From contig JACZWC010000017.1 of assembly GCA_022572355.1 (NCBI GenBank), positions 1-64,000 on the forward strand: a stretch of DNA of 64,000 nucleotides. The letters run 5' to 3'. Under the pieces are notes generated by a model. It did not search any database. It worked only from the letters and a program-made list of their open reading frames with translations, and was not told where the DNA came from. Positions 28,119 to 35,638 of the stretch are shown piece by piece. This stretch comes from Bacteroidota bacterium. GTDB taxonomy: Bacteria > Bacteroidota > Bacteroidia > NORP154. Made by a program: the position numbers and the translations under genes. Each line of letters begins with the position of its first letter. The stretch's first letter is position 1.

Positions 28119-28565
28119 ATGTTAGTAGAAGGGAAAAGCATATTAGATCTCATCCCGCAAAGGCCCCCCTTTGTAATGATCGATACACTGATCAGTAGCG
28201 ATCGCATAATTTCAGTTTCCGGATTGTATATTAGAGAGGATAATATATTTAGTGAGAATGGAGTATTCACCGAGCCTGGTTTGATTGAGAATATTGCACA
28301 AACTGTTGCAGCCGGTGCCAGCTACCACTTCAAAAATTCCGGAGAAGGAGGAGAAGCGGCTATTGGATATATAGGTGCAATAAAGGACTTGGAAATCAAT
28401 TTTTTACCGAAGGTAAATTCCAGTATTACTACAGAGGTGGAGGTGATGCACGAGATACTTGACATTACGATAATTGAGGGAAAGGTAATCAGCGAAGGAA
28501 AATTAGCCGCAGAGTGCAGTATGAAGATCTTCATGGATAAAACAAACAGTATACTCAAGTTATGA
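28119..28565 (+). CDS. Hot-dog 3-hydroxyacyl-ACP dehydratase (FabZ/ApeP-like)
   Basis: A 148-residue single hot-dog protein. The start LDLIPQRPPFVMIDTL matches the FabZ P-x-R-x-P-F-x-x-(V/I)-D motif. The segment FTEPGLIENIAQTVAAGA lies on the active-site helix; the catalytic Glu of FabZ corresponds to Glu in GLIENIAQ. It should remove water from the beta-hydroxyacyl-ACP after the ketoreductase step and so create the conjugated double bonds. Its stop overlaps the next start by 4 bases. Confidence 0.82.
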   Translation: MLVEGKSILDLIPQRPPFVMIDTLISSDRIISVSGLYIREDNIFSENGVFTEPGLIENIAQTVAAGASYHFKNSGEGGEAAIGYIGAIKDLEINFLPKVNSSITTEVEVMHEILDITIIEGKVISEGKLAAECSMKIFMDKTNSILKL

Positions 28566-28963
28566 AAGAGGAGGATGTACCCCAGGAAGACGAGAATAAG
28601 CTTTATGAAGGCAAGAACAGGCTCCTCGAATACGCTGTAGATAAAGATGGCAACTATACACAAAAACTCAGCGTCGGTTTTGAACCAAAAAATGTTGCCC
28701 TGGAGCAAGCCTGGGAGTTGATAGACGATCAAGTAGCTGAATCGAAAAAAGGAGTAGAGGCAGGTGAATTGAGCACCTTAGCCTATCACATGGAAAAAAA
28801 TCTTATGGACCCGGGACTTCTGGCTCAACATATGGGCTATTTTACCTGGAGAGTTAAACGGCATCTGCGACCGAAGATATTTGCAAAGTTGAAAACTTCG
28901 GTACTGGAAAAATATGCAGAAGTATTGAAGATGACCGTAGATCAATTAAAGACCATTGAATAG
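28562..28963 (+). CDS. Small conserved-looking protein of unknown function in the pigment operon
   Basis: A 133-residue, highly charged, probably cytoplasmic protein without signal peptide or membrane segment. It is predicted helical (ALEQAWELIDDQVAES, LSTLAYHMEKNLMDP, MGYFTWRVKRHLRP). I do not recognise the family. It overlaps the dehydratase by 4 bases (ATGA) and the BtrH-like gene by 8 bases, so its translation is likely coupled to both, which makes a role in pigment assembly probable. Confidence 0.7.
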   Translation: MKEEDVPQEDENKLYEGKNRLLEYAVDKDGNYTQKLSVGFEPKNVALEQAWELIDDQVAESKKGVEAGELSTLAYHMEKNLMDPGLLAQHMGYFTWRVKRHLRPKIFAKLKTSVLEKYAEVLKMTVDQLKTIE

Positions 28964-30005
28964 CACGTTAGAAGTGTCGAGTGCTGAGCAGCACAAAGCG
29001 ATCATGGGCTTTGACCATGTGCAATCCGCACATTGTGAGAATGGTGTTACGGCAAATTTGCTGAAGTTTCATGGTTTGAATATCAGCGAGGCCATGGTAT
29101 TTGGAATAGGCTCTGGTATTTTCTTTTGTCATATTCCCTTTCTGCAACTCAATAAACTGCCGTTAACCTCTTACAGGGTATTCCCTGGACTCGTATTCAG
29201 CCGGGCAAACAGGAGATTGGGTGTGAAAATGAAGATACACCGGTTTAGGAATGCTGACAAGGCCATGGGTGTGCTGGATAAAATGCTGGACGAAGGTTTA
29301 CCGGTAGCGCTTCAGACGAGTGTTTTCTATCTGCCATATCTTCCAAAAGCGTTGAGGTTTCATTTCAATGCGCATAACCTCATCGTTTATGGTAAAAGCA
29401 ATGGCAATTATTTGATCAGTGATCCGATCATGGAAGTCCCTACAGAAATATCCTATGAGGATTTGAAGAGAGCCAGGTTCGCAAAGGGAATCGGGGCGCC
29501 AAATGGGAAAATGTATTATCCGATAACGGTACCGAAAGAGGTGGATTTGCGCAAGCCGATCGTCGCTGGAATCAGAAGGGCGGCATTTGACATGACCAAA
29601 ATACCGGGCCCCTTTCTGGGTGTGAATGGTATCCGTTTTTTATCCAGGAGATTGAGAAAATGGCCGGATAAAATGGGGGAGAGGAGAGCTGGGCTAAACC
29701 TCGGACAAATAATCCGGATGCAGGAGGAAATCGGAACAGGAGGCGGGGGCTTTAGGTTCATTTTCGGGGCATTTTTGCAGGAAGCAGCTCGTATATTGGA
29801 AAAAGAATGGTTGCAGGACTTATCAGTGGAGATTACAGTTTCAGGTGATCGTTGGCGTGACTTCGCTGTTATGGCCGGGCGGATATTCAAGAGGAGGCAA
29901 AGTGAGGATGAGAATTATGATGCCCTGGCAGATCTGTTGCTCGAATGTGCTGATAGAGAGAACGAAATATTTGGTAAACTTCGTGGGCTATCGCTAAAGG
30001 ATTAG
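28956..30005 (+). CDS. BtrH N-terminal domain protein, possible acyltransferase
   Basis: A 349-residue protein whose first 170 residues match the BtrH_N pattern: Cys in SAHCENGVTANLLKFHG, His in HFNAHNLIVYG and Asp in YLISDPI form a papain-like Cys-His-Asp set. BtrH transfers an acyl group from a carrier protein to an aminoglycoside in butirosin synthesis. By analogy this enzyme could move an acyl or aryl chain from the ACP. The C-terminal half resembles DUF4872. The start codon lies 8 bases inside the previous gene, and an alternative start is not obvious. The gene converges with the amidase gene, overlapping it by 4 bases. Confidence 0.72.
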   Translation: MNSTLEVSSAEQHKAIMGFDHVQSAHCENGVTANLLKFHGLNISEAMVFGIGSGIFFCHIPFLQLNKLPLTSYRVFPGLVFSRANRRLGVKMKIHRFRNADKAMGVLDKMLDEGLPVALQTSVFYLPYLPKALRFHFNAHNLIVYGKSNGNYLISDPIMEVPTEISYEDLKRARFAKGIGAPNGKMYYPITVPKEVDLRKPIVAGIRRAAFDMTKIPGPFLGVNGIRFLSRRLRKWPDKMGERRAGLNLGQIIRMQEEIGTGGGGFRFIFGAFLQEAARILEKEWLQDLSVEITVSGDRWRDFAVMAGRIFKRRQSEDENYDALADLLLECADRENEIFGKLRGLSLKD

Positions 30006-30805
30006 CGAGTGTAAGCTATTAAGCCATCTGCAATCCAATCCGCCACCGCCTGTCGGTTAGATTCGACGATAAACCGCTTCTGGTCTTTCATGTTTCTAAT
30101 ATTTCCCAACTCAATGTACACCGCTGCAGGAAGGGATTTGTTCAGCACATGTAATTTTCGCGAACTCACCTTTCCTTCATAACCCCGGTTCTTCTGATAT
30201 CTGTCATATTTAACTTTAATCGTTTCCCGTAGTTGTTCTGCAATGGCTTTGCCCGATTTGCTCTTTTTATCGTGGTAGAAGAACATGTCCACTCTCTCCT
30301 TTGTACTGCGAGAATCTATATGGAGAATGATCAGAATTTGTGATTTGGCTCCGATCTTCAGGTGTTTTCTGTATAAACTGTTTACAGCATCACAACGCTG
30401 TTGCAGTCTTGCACTTTGTCCTGTGGGGATTTTCTCGTTCTTCCAACAGTAATCATCCCTGTCGCAATCTAAATATTTCTCAGAGCGAATTCCGTCATCT
30501 GGATCACGGGTGATCATATATGCTGTTGCATCGTGTGCCAGCAACCGTTTTGCCAGCCGCAGCGCAATATCGTAGGCGTATTCATCTTCACATACTGTAT
30601 GCCCGCCAGCAGTACCAGTAGCTCCGGGATCGGGGCCGCCATGTCCGCTGATAATGTAATAAACACAGTCCTTAAGTTTTGAGTCAACTATTGTTACTTT
30701 TTCGTGATCTTTCCCAAATATGGGAAAAGTGTAGATGCGGGGCTCATCCAGCAAAGACGCTGACATAAAGAATAAACCAATGGTGAGAAGTAGAATTCGC
30801 AGCAT
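30002..30805 (-). CDS. N-acetylmuramoyl-L-alanine amidase (Amidase_3)
   Basis: I start at the ATG at 30805 (MLRILLLTIGLFF), which opens directly into a signal peptide; the longer frame from 30838 adds 11 residues before it. Zinc-binding and catalytic positions fit the AmiC type: His in ISGHGGPDPGATG, Glu in CEDEYAYD, His in LILHIDSR and catalytic Glu in VYIELGNIRN. It cleaves the lactyl-peptide amide bond of peptidoglycan in the periplasm. It has no LysM or AMIN domain, so it is a minimal form. Confidence 0.85.
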   Translation of the reverse strand: MLRILLLTIGLFFMSASLLDEPRIYTFPIFGKDHEKVTIVDSKLKDCVYYIISGHGGPDPGATGTAGGHTVCEDEYAYDIALRLAKRLLAHDATAYMITRDPDDGIRSEKYLDCDRDDYCWKNEKIPTGQSARLQQRCDAVNSLYRKHLKIGAKSQILIILHIDSRSTKERVDMFFYHDKKSKSGKAIAEQLRETIKVKYDRYQKNRGYEGKVSSRKLHVLNKSLPAAVYIELGNIRNMKDQKRFIVESNRQAVADWIADGLIAYTR

Positions 30806-30900
30806 TTGAAAACAAAATAAGCACGAAAGTAAATGCAAATGAATGCTTCAAGAACAAGATAACAACGATTGAATGTTAATTACGAGCTTGCAGGGTTACC

Positions 30901-31551
30901 TTAAGTGGCCTTTCCAATTAGGAGTGTGTTGACTCCATGAACGGACTCAAATACCTCAAAATCAATCCGTGATTTAAGGGATTCAATGAGCTGAGTGTAT
31001 TTGTGGCCGCCATTGAGGTTTATGCCTGCGTTAAATATAACATTGGAATTTGGCTCCATCAATTGCTCGATACCTTCCCAGAAATCTAAAGAATAGAATT
31101 CGCCTGGAACCTGATCATCAATAAAAAGGTCCACAATAATCAAATCAAATTTCTCAGAGCATTGTTTTACGTACTCCAGTGCATCTGAGTTGATGATTTC
31201 AAGCTCTTCAATTGTCAAAATGTCAAATTCATCTTTAGCCAGTTTTATTACTTGCTCATCAATTTCAACGGCTGTTATTTTGCCTTTGCATTTGAACTTC
31301 GCACGCAGTGGATGAAGAATGCACCCGGCACCCATTCCCAATAACAAGGTTCGATCTGTAGGTTCAATATCCACCTTCGACAACCCAAATGTCAATACCT
31401 TTTCCAATGAACCGAAGGAATAGTTGGCATTCTTACTATCCAGTCTTTTTTTACCGTCAATCCAGTTGATCTCCAGGGTGCCACTGTATCTCGATTCCAC
31501 TTTTTTGGTGAATGGTATTAAGTAGCTGAGGATTTTTTTCAATCTTTTCAA
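30901..31551 (-). CDS. Spermidine-synthase-like SAM-dependent methyltransferase fold protein
   Basis: A 216-residue Rossmann protein with LLLGMGAGCILHPLRAK as motif I, ITAVEIDEQVIKLAKDEF as motif II and DLIIVDLFIDDQVPGEFYS at the position of the polyamine-synthase active-site loop. Residues 1-50 are a short basic extension. Proteins of this kind are often annotated as fused-MFS/spermidine synthase relatives. Substrate unknown; no speD or polyamine genes are adjacent. Confidence 0.72.
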   Translation of the reverse strand: MKRLKKILSYLIPFTKKVESRYSGTLEINWIDGKKRLDSKNANYSFGSLEKVLTFGLSKVDIEPTDRTLLLGMGAGCILHPLRAKFKCKGKITAVEIDEQVIKLAKDEFDILTIEELEIINSDALEYVKQCSEKFDLIIVDLFIDDQVPGEFYSLDFWEGIEQLMEPNSNVIFNAGINLNGGHKYTQLIESLKSRIDFEVFESVHGVNTLLIGKAT

Positions 31552-31585
31552 AGCGTATGCAATATGGAGAAGCTTAGTGCAACTT

Positions 31586-31657
31586 GTCGCCGACGCTCAA
31601 TAGCTATGGCGACGGAGCGGTGCCTTCGCGTCTTAGTGGCAATTTTTTTCTTGCCAC
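31586..31657. repeat. Two hairpins in an intergenic region
   Basis: GTCGCC (31586-31591) pairs with GGCGAC (31608-31613). GTGGCAA (31636-31642) pairs with TTGCCAC (31651-31657) across an 8-base T-rich loop. They lie between the nitroreductase and the methyltransferase-like gene. They look like dispersed palindromic elements; a terminator role is possible. Confidence 0.45.
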
Positions 31658-31706
31658 AAGGGCACAAAGACTCTAAGAACCACGAAAATGTATTACCCGG
31701 TATCAT

Positions 31707-32483
31707 TTAATTATTTCCGAATTGCTGTTTGTCAAGAAGATTTATCAAAGATCGGGAAGCCATCCTGTTCTCATCTTTAGTGTATTTCACATCCGTATAA
31801 ACCTGTGCTAAGTTTTTTACTCCGGATTTGTCAATTTTCTCTTTTAATTCTGGGATACTCATATAGCGGTTCCAACCGTCTTCCTCTTTCTGTTTGTAAT
31901 GTTCTATAATTTGTTCATCGTCATAGTCATGGTATTTTTCATGGTGTATGATGGCATTCATTGGAAGCCTGTCTCTCGCATCCGGATCTTCATCAGGATA
32001 GCCAATGACCATTGAAGTAACAGGCACCACGTTCCTGGGACATTCGAAAAAATCACTGAGTTTCTGGGCATTGTTGAGTGTCGTTCCCATATAGCATATT
32101 CCAAGCCCTGCATTCTCAGCAGCCAATGCTGCATTCTGAGCTGCAATGAATACATCACCGGCACCGACCATATAGCACAAGAAATTGTCCCATGTGGGGC
32201 GGGCATCACTTATTTTGCACCACTTTATCATTCTATGCCAGTCCACGCAAAATGTGAGGAGAACTGGAGCCTGAAGGATCATGTCCTGTTGATAATGTAA
32301 TTCCCAAAGCTTTTCACGTTCAGCCTTGTCCCTGGAGATGATAATACTATAGGGCTGTATGTTTCCGCTACTCGATGCCCTGGTAGCTGCGTGAAGAATT
32401 TCGTTTAGAAGCTCTTCAGAAATGGGCGTATCCTTGTATTGCCTGATAGACCGATGCGAATTTGAAAGAGATGTGAAGTCCAT
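31707..32483 (-). CDS. Nitroreductase family FMN oxidoreductase
   Basis: A 258-residue protein with the N-terminal FMN-phosphate motif HRSIRQYKDTPI, the SSSGNIQPY segment and the central AAENAGLGICYMG block of the nitroreductase family. The C-terminal 60 residues resemble the tail of NfsA/FRP-type NADPH-dependent flavin reductases. It should reduce nitroaromatics, quinones or flavins with NAD(P)H in the cytoplasm. It is monocistronic by spacing. Confidence 0.85.
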   Translation of the reverse strand: MDFTSLSNSHRSIRQYKDTPISEELLNEILHAATRASSSGNIQPYSIIISRDKAEREKLWELHYQQDMILQAPVLLTFCVDWHRMIKWCKISDARPTWDNFLCYMVGAGDVFIAAQNAALAAENAGLGICYMGTTLNNAQKLSDFFECPRNVVPVTSMVIGYPDEDPDARDRLPMNAIIHHEKYHDYDDEQIIEHYKQKEEDGWNRYMSIPELKEKIDKSGVKNLAQVYTDVKYTKDENRMASRSLINLLDKQQFGNN

Positions 32484-32592
32484 AATGCATTAGTTTGATA
32501 GCTATCATATATTGATGTCTGTGAGAGCCTAAATTACGAAAATCATTTGCCCGTTATCATCCCGTTCGAAATAGTTACCTTAGATTTGAATT

Positions 32593-33903
32593 ATGTTCAT
32601 TCAGTATAAATATCTGCGATTAGCAACAACATTGTTGTTTGCAACAATTTTGAGCAATGCTATTGCCCAGAATCAACCTTGCGCCACTGGTGATAAAATA
32701 ATTCCTATTGGATCAGCAGGCCTGGCTGATCAACAGCGCATTCATGAGAATATCAGCGCGGCTTCTATGAATAAAGCTGGCGATACGCTCATCTTTCCGG
32801 TAGTAATACATATTTTCCACGATAGCGTTTGGGGAAACATACCTGATTCACAGGTAATTGATGGACTTAGAGTGATAAACGAAGACTTCAACAGAATGAA
32901 TGCCGACACCTCGGCCACCCGCGACTATTTCAAGCCTTTTGCTTCTGCGGTGGGCTTTAAATTTGTTCTGGCGAAGCTGGATTCAAATGGTGATTCTACA
33001 AGCGGAATAGTTAGGGTTGACACCAATATCTTTCCGCATCCGGAACCAACCGATCCGGATTTTGATAATGTCAAATTCATCAGCCACTGGCCTGCCTCAA
33101 TGTACTACAATATTTGGCTGGTGAGGGGCATTCAAGGAGGGTCCTTGGGTTATGCTCAATATCCAGGCACAGACTTTACTTATGGAGGTCCCTGGGAAAC
33201 CTGGGGAATTGTGGTGAAGAGCAACCAGTGGGGCACAGTTGGAACCTCATTTGTAGATGGGCGAACGGGAACCCATGAGATAGGACATACCTTTGGATTG
33301 TACCATACTTTCTTAAGTGGAACAGCGAATTGTGGCAGCGTTTGTGACACCACAGGCGATGAGGTTTGTGATACGCCACCATGCAACTACACAGGCGCCT
33401 GCTCACAATTGGCGAATACTTGTGGTAATGATACCACTGGCTCAAGTCCGTTTGTCAAGGACTCAGTTGACCAGATTGAGAACTATATGAGTTATAATAC
33501 TTGTCAGAATATGTTTTCCGATGGGCAAAAGGTTAGAATGCGAGGATTTATCGCATCCTTCGATACATTGATGGGATTGAGCTCAGATGCGAATTTAATA
33601 GCAACTGGCCTGATGCCTCCGGTATCGATCAATGAGAAGCAGGAAAATGCAGTAGCAAGTATCGTCGTTTATCCAAACCCTGGAAGTGGGATATTCAACA
33701 TAGAAATTAATTCTGAATATGGTGAAGAAGTGCACATTTCGGTTTGCAATGTATTAGGACAGGAAATCCTACGCTTGAATATGCAGAGGAATAAAGGGCT
33801 TAATAAGTACACCCTCGATATGAGTGCTTATCCTGCGGGATTGTATAATATAACTATAGTTACCAAAGACAAAGTGAGCAGTAGAAAAGTGATAAAAGAA
33901 TAA
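32593..33903 (+). CDS. M43-family (cytophagalysin/pappalysin) zinc metalloprotease with T9SS domain
   Basis: A 436-residue secreted protease. It has a signal peptide (MFIQYKYLRLATTLLF to AIAQ), then a prodomain-like region. The zinc site is His228-Glu229-x2-His232-x2-Gly235-x2-His238 (HEIGHTFGLYH), with several Cys pairs and the Met-turn in ENYMSYNTCQ. The C-terminus (YPNPGSGIFNIEIN ... PAGLYNITIV) is a type A T9SS sorting domain. A perfect -7 box (TAGATTTG, 32581-32588) lies only 4 bases before the ATG, so if used the mRNA would be nearly leaderless. It degrades extracellular protein. Confidence 0.9.
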   Translation: MFIQYKYLRLATTLLFATILSNAIAQNQPCATGDKIIPIGSAGLADQQRIHENISAASMNKAGDTLIFPVVIHIFHDSVWGNIPDSQVIDGLRVINEDFNRMNADTSATRDYFKPFASAVGFKFVLAKLDSNGDSTSGIVRVDTNIFPHPEPTDPDFDNVKFISHWPASMYYNIWLVRGIQGGSLGYAQYPGTDFTYGGPWETWGIVVKSNQWGTVGTSFVDGRTGTHEIGHTFGLYHTFLSGTANCGSVCDTTGDEVCDTPPCNYTGACSQLANTCGNDTTGSSPFVKDSVDQIENYMSYNTCQNMFSDGQKVRMRGFIASFDTLMGLSSDANLIATGLMPPVSINEKQENAVASIVVYPNPGSGIFNIEINSEYGEEVHISVCNVLGQEILRLNMQRNKGLNKYTLDMSAYPAGLYNITIVTKDKVSSRKVIKE

Positions 33904-34025
33904 TTATTTCTTATGCTATCAGCGCATTGATTTATCCGGTTTTCAATACCTTCAGCCAGCCGGAATAGAGAGTCTTCGGATTATAAAAACAATTAATTCA
34001 ATTATTAACTAAACAACAAAATATC

Positions 34026-34268
34026 ATGAGTGAACCAACAAGAGCAGGAGACGCGCCAATGCTAATAGAATTAGAACAGGGCAAAACATACGCATGGTGC
34101 GCATGCGGGAATTCTAATAATCAACCATACTGCGACGGATCACATAAGGGAACTGAATTTACACCAGTTGTTTTTGTGGCAGAAGGTGGAAAGGTCGCCT
34201 TGTGCATGTGTAAAAGAACAGGAGGCTCTCCCTTTTGTGACGGCACACACGCCAAGACTGCAGAGTGA
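34026..34268 (+). CDS. CDGSH iron-sulfur protein with two Fe-S motifs
   Basis: An 80-residue protein with two CDGSH-type sites: Cys25-x-Cys27 ... Cys36-Asp-Gly-Ser-His40 and Cys60-x-Cys62 ... Cys71-Asp-Gly-Thr-His75. Each set (three Cys and one His) should bind a labile [2Fe-2S] cluster. Tandem CDGSH proteins of this length are single-chain versions of the mitoNEET dimer and are thought to handle electrons or clusters. No membrane segment is present, so it is cytoplasmic. The gene stands alone. Confidence 0.92.
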   Translation: MSEPTRAGDAPMLIELEQGKTYAWCACGNSNNQPYCDGSHKGTEFTPVVFVAEGGKVALCMCKRTGGSPFCDGTHAKTAE

Positions 34269-34309
34269 AACCGCAATTTGACAGATATGAGGCACTAATT
34301 TTCGACGAA

Positions 34310-35446
34310 TTATACTTTAACTCCAATGAATAGGATGTCATCTATCTGTTCTCCAGATCCCCGCCATTGCTGAATGGTGTCGTACAATATTTTTTTCTGC
34401 TCGTCCATAGACTTGGTGTGTATCTCGATCAAGAGTTCACGCAGGCGTCTGATCATGAATTTCTTATCCCTAGGCCCACCAAATTGATCTTGGTAGCCAT
34501 CAGAAAATATATATATAATATCATTTTTCTGTAACTGAATTTCATGGTTGGTGAATGGCTTTTGCTCACCGGTGAGATAACCTATCGGCATCTTATCTGG
34601 TTTCGTTATCATTAACTCGCCATCTCGAATTAGAAACAATGGATTGTTAGCGGCGGCGAAGCTCAACTTAAGATTTTCGCGATCGAGGCAGCACAACACC
34701 GCATCCATCCCATCTTTTTGTCCTTCATCTGATTGTTTCAACGAGGTAATTATTTCTTTTCTCACATCGTAGAAGATTTCACTTGGTGTTGAGATATCTT
34801 TATCATTAATAGCTTCGTTGAGCAATGTATTGTTGATCATGCTCATAAATGCTCCTGGCACACCATGTCCGGTGCAATCGGCGGCTGCGAAATAAACTTT
34901 ATTCTCTTTTTCAGTTATCCAATAAAAATCACCACTAACTTCATCTCTGGGCAGAAAGAGTACAAAACTATCGGGTAAGAGCCCCTTAATATAGCTGTCA
35001 GTTGGTAATATGGCCTCCTGGATTTTGCGTGCGTATCTTATGCTGTCCCAAATGTTCTTGTGAAGCGTTGCTATTTCCGTCTTTTCCTTATGAATCGCAA
35101 TACTCTGCTCCCAGAGTTTTTTGTTTTTCTCTTTGATTTTTATTTTCTCTTCTTCGATTTTTTTTGTTTCAACCTGAAGCTCCTCATTCAAATTATCCAC
35201 TTTGCGTTTTTCCTTGTATACAACTTCACTCATATCCCAAATCTTGCGACTTTTCAGTTCTTTCACCAATTTTTCAGTTTTGAGCTTTTGCATTTGCGCT
35301 TTTAAGTCCACTAGCTCCTCTCTAAGATCTGTGGTTTCCTTATTGTTTTTTCGTTTGAAATGAAAAATAGCATACATTGCTATGAGGGCAATACAAAAGA
35401 AGAGAAGCAATAACCACAGAGTACTTTCAGAATCAGAGAATGTCAT
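34310..35446 (-). CDS. Membrane-anchored SpoIIE/RsbU-type serine phosphatase
   Basis: A 378-residue protein with one N-terminal membrane helix (STLWLLLLFFCIALIAMYAIF). A Lys/Glu-rich coiled coil covers roughly residues 35-140, and a PP2C-like SpoIIE domain makes up the rest. Metal-binding motifs are visible: RDEVSGDFYW, AAADCTGHGVPGAFMS and IYIFSDGYQDQFGG. Family members dephosphorylate anti-anti-sigma or other signalling proteins. No sensor domain is fused and no partner switch genes are adjacent, so its input and target are unknown. Confidence 0.85.
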   Translation of the reverse strand: MTFSDSESTLWLLLLFFCIALIAMYAIFHFKRKNNKETTDLREELVDLKAQMQKLKTEKLVKELKSRKIWDMSEVVYKEKRKVDNLNEELQVETKKIEEEKIKIKEKNKKLWEQSIAIHKEKTEIATLHKNIWDSIRYARKIQEAILPTDSYIKGLLPDSFVLFLPRDEVSGDFYWITEKENKVYFAAADCTGHGVPGAFMSMINNTLLNEAINDKDISTPSEIFYDVRKEIITSLKQSDEGQKDGMDAVLCCLDRENLKLSFAAANNPLFLIRDGELMITKPDKMPIGYLTGEQKPFTNHEIQLQKNDIIYIFSDGYQDQFGGPRDKKFMIRRLRELLIEIHTKSMDEQKKILYDTIQQWRGSGEQIDDILFIGVKV

Positions 35447-35615
35447 CGGGGAATTATCATACGTTACAGATACACGCGAATTTATAGATTTCTGTACAAT
35501 ATTGTAAAATATGGGCGCAGTTATATGAGTTGAGAACCCCTATTATGATATGAGAAAGTTATTTTTTGTCTAAATTTGATAATTGAATAGCCATTAGGCT
35601 GGCTTCTCTATTTTA

Positions 35616-35623
35616 TATTTTTG
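35616..35623 (+). promoter_or_regulatory. Candidate -7 box for the 35639 gene
   Basis: TATTTTTG matches TAnnTTTG and ends 15 bases before the ATG at 35639. The alternative TTG start at 35621 lies inside it and is therefore unlikely. No -33 TTG is clear. Confidence 0.4.
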
Positions 35624-35638
35624 ATTTTATTTATTCTT

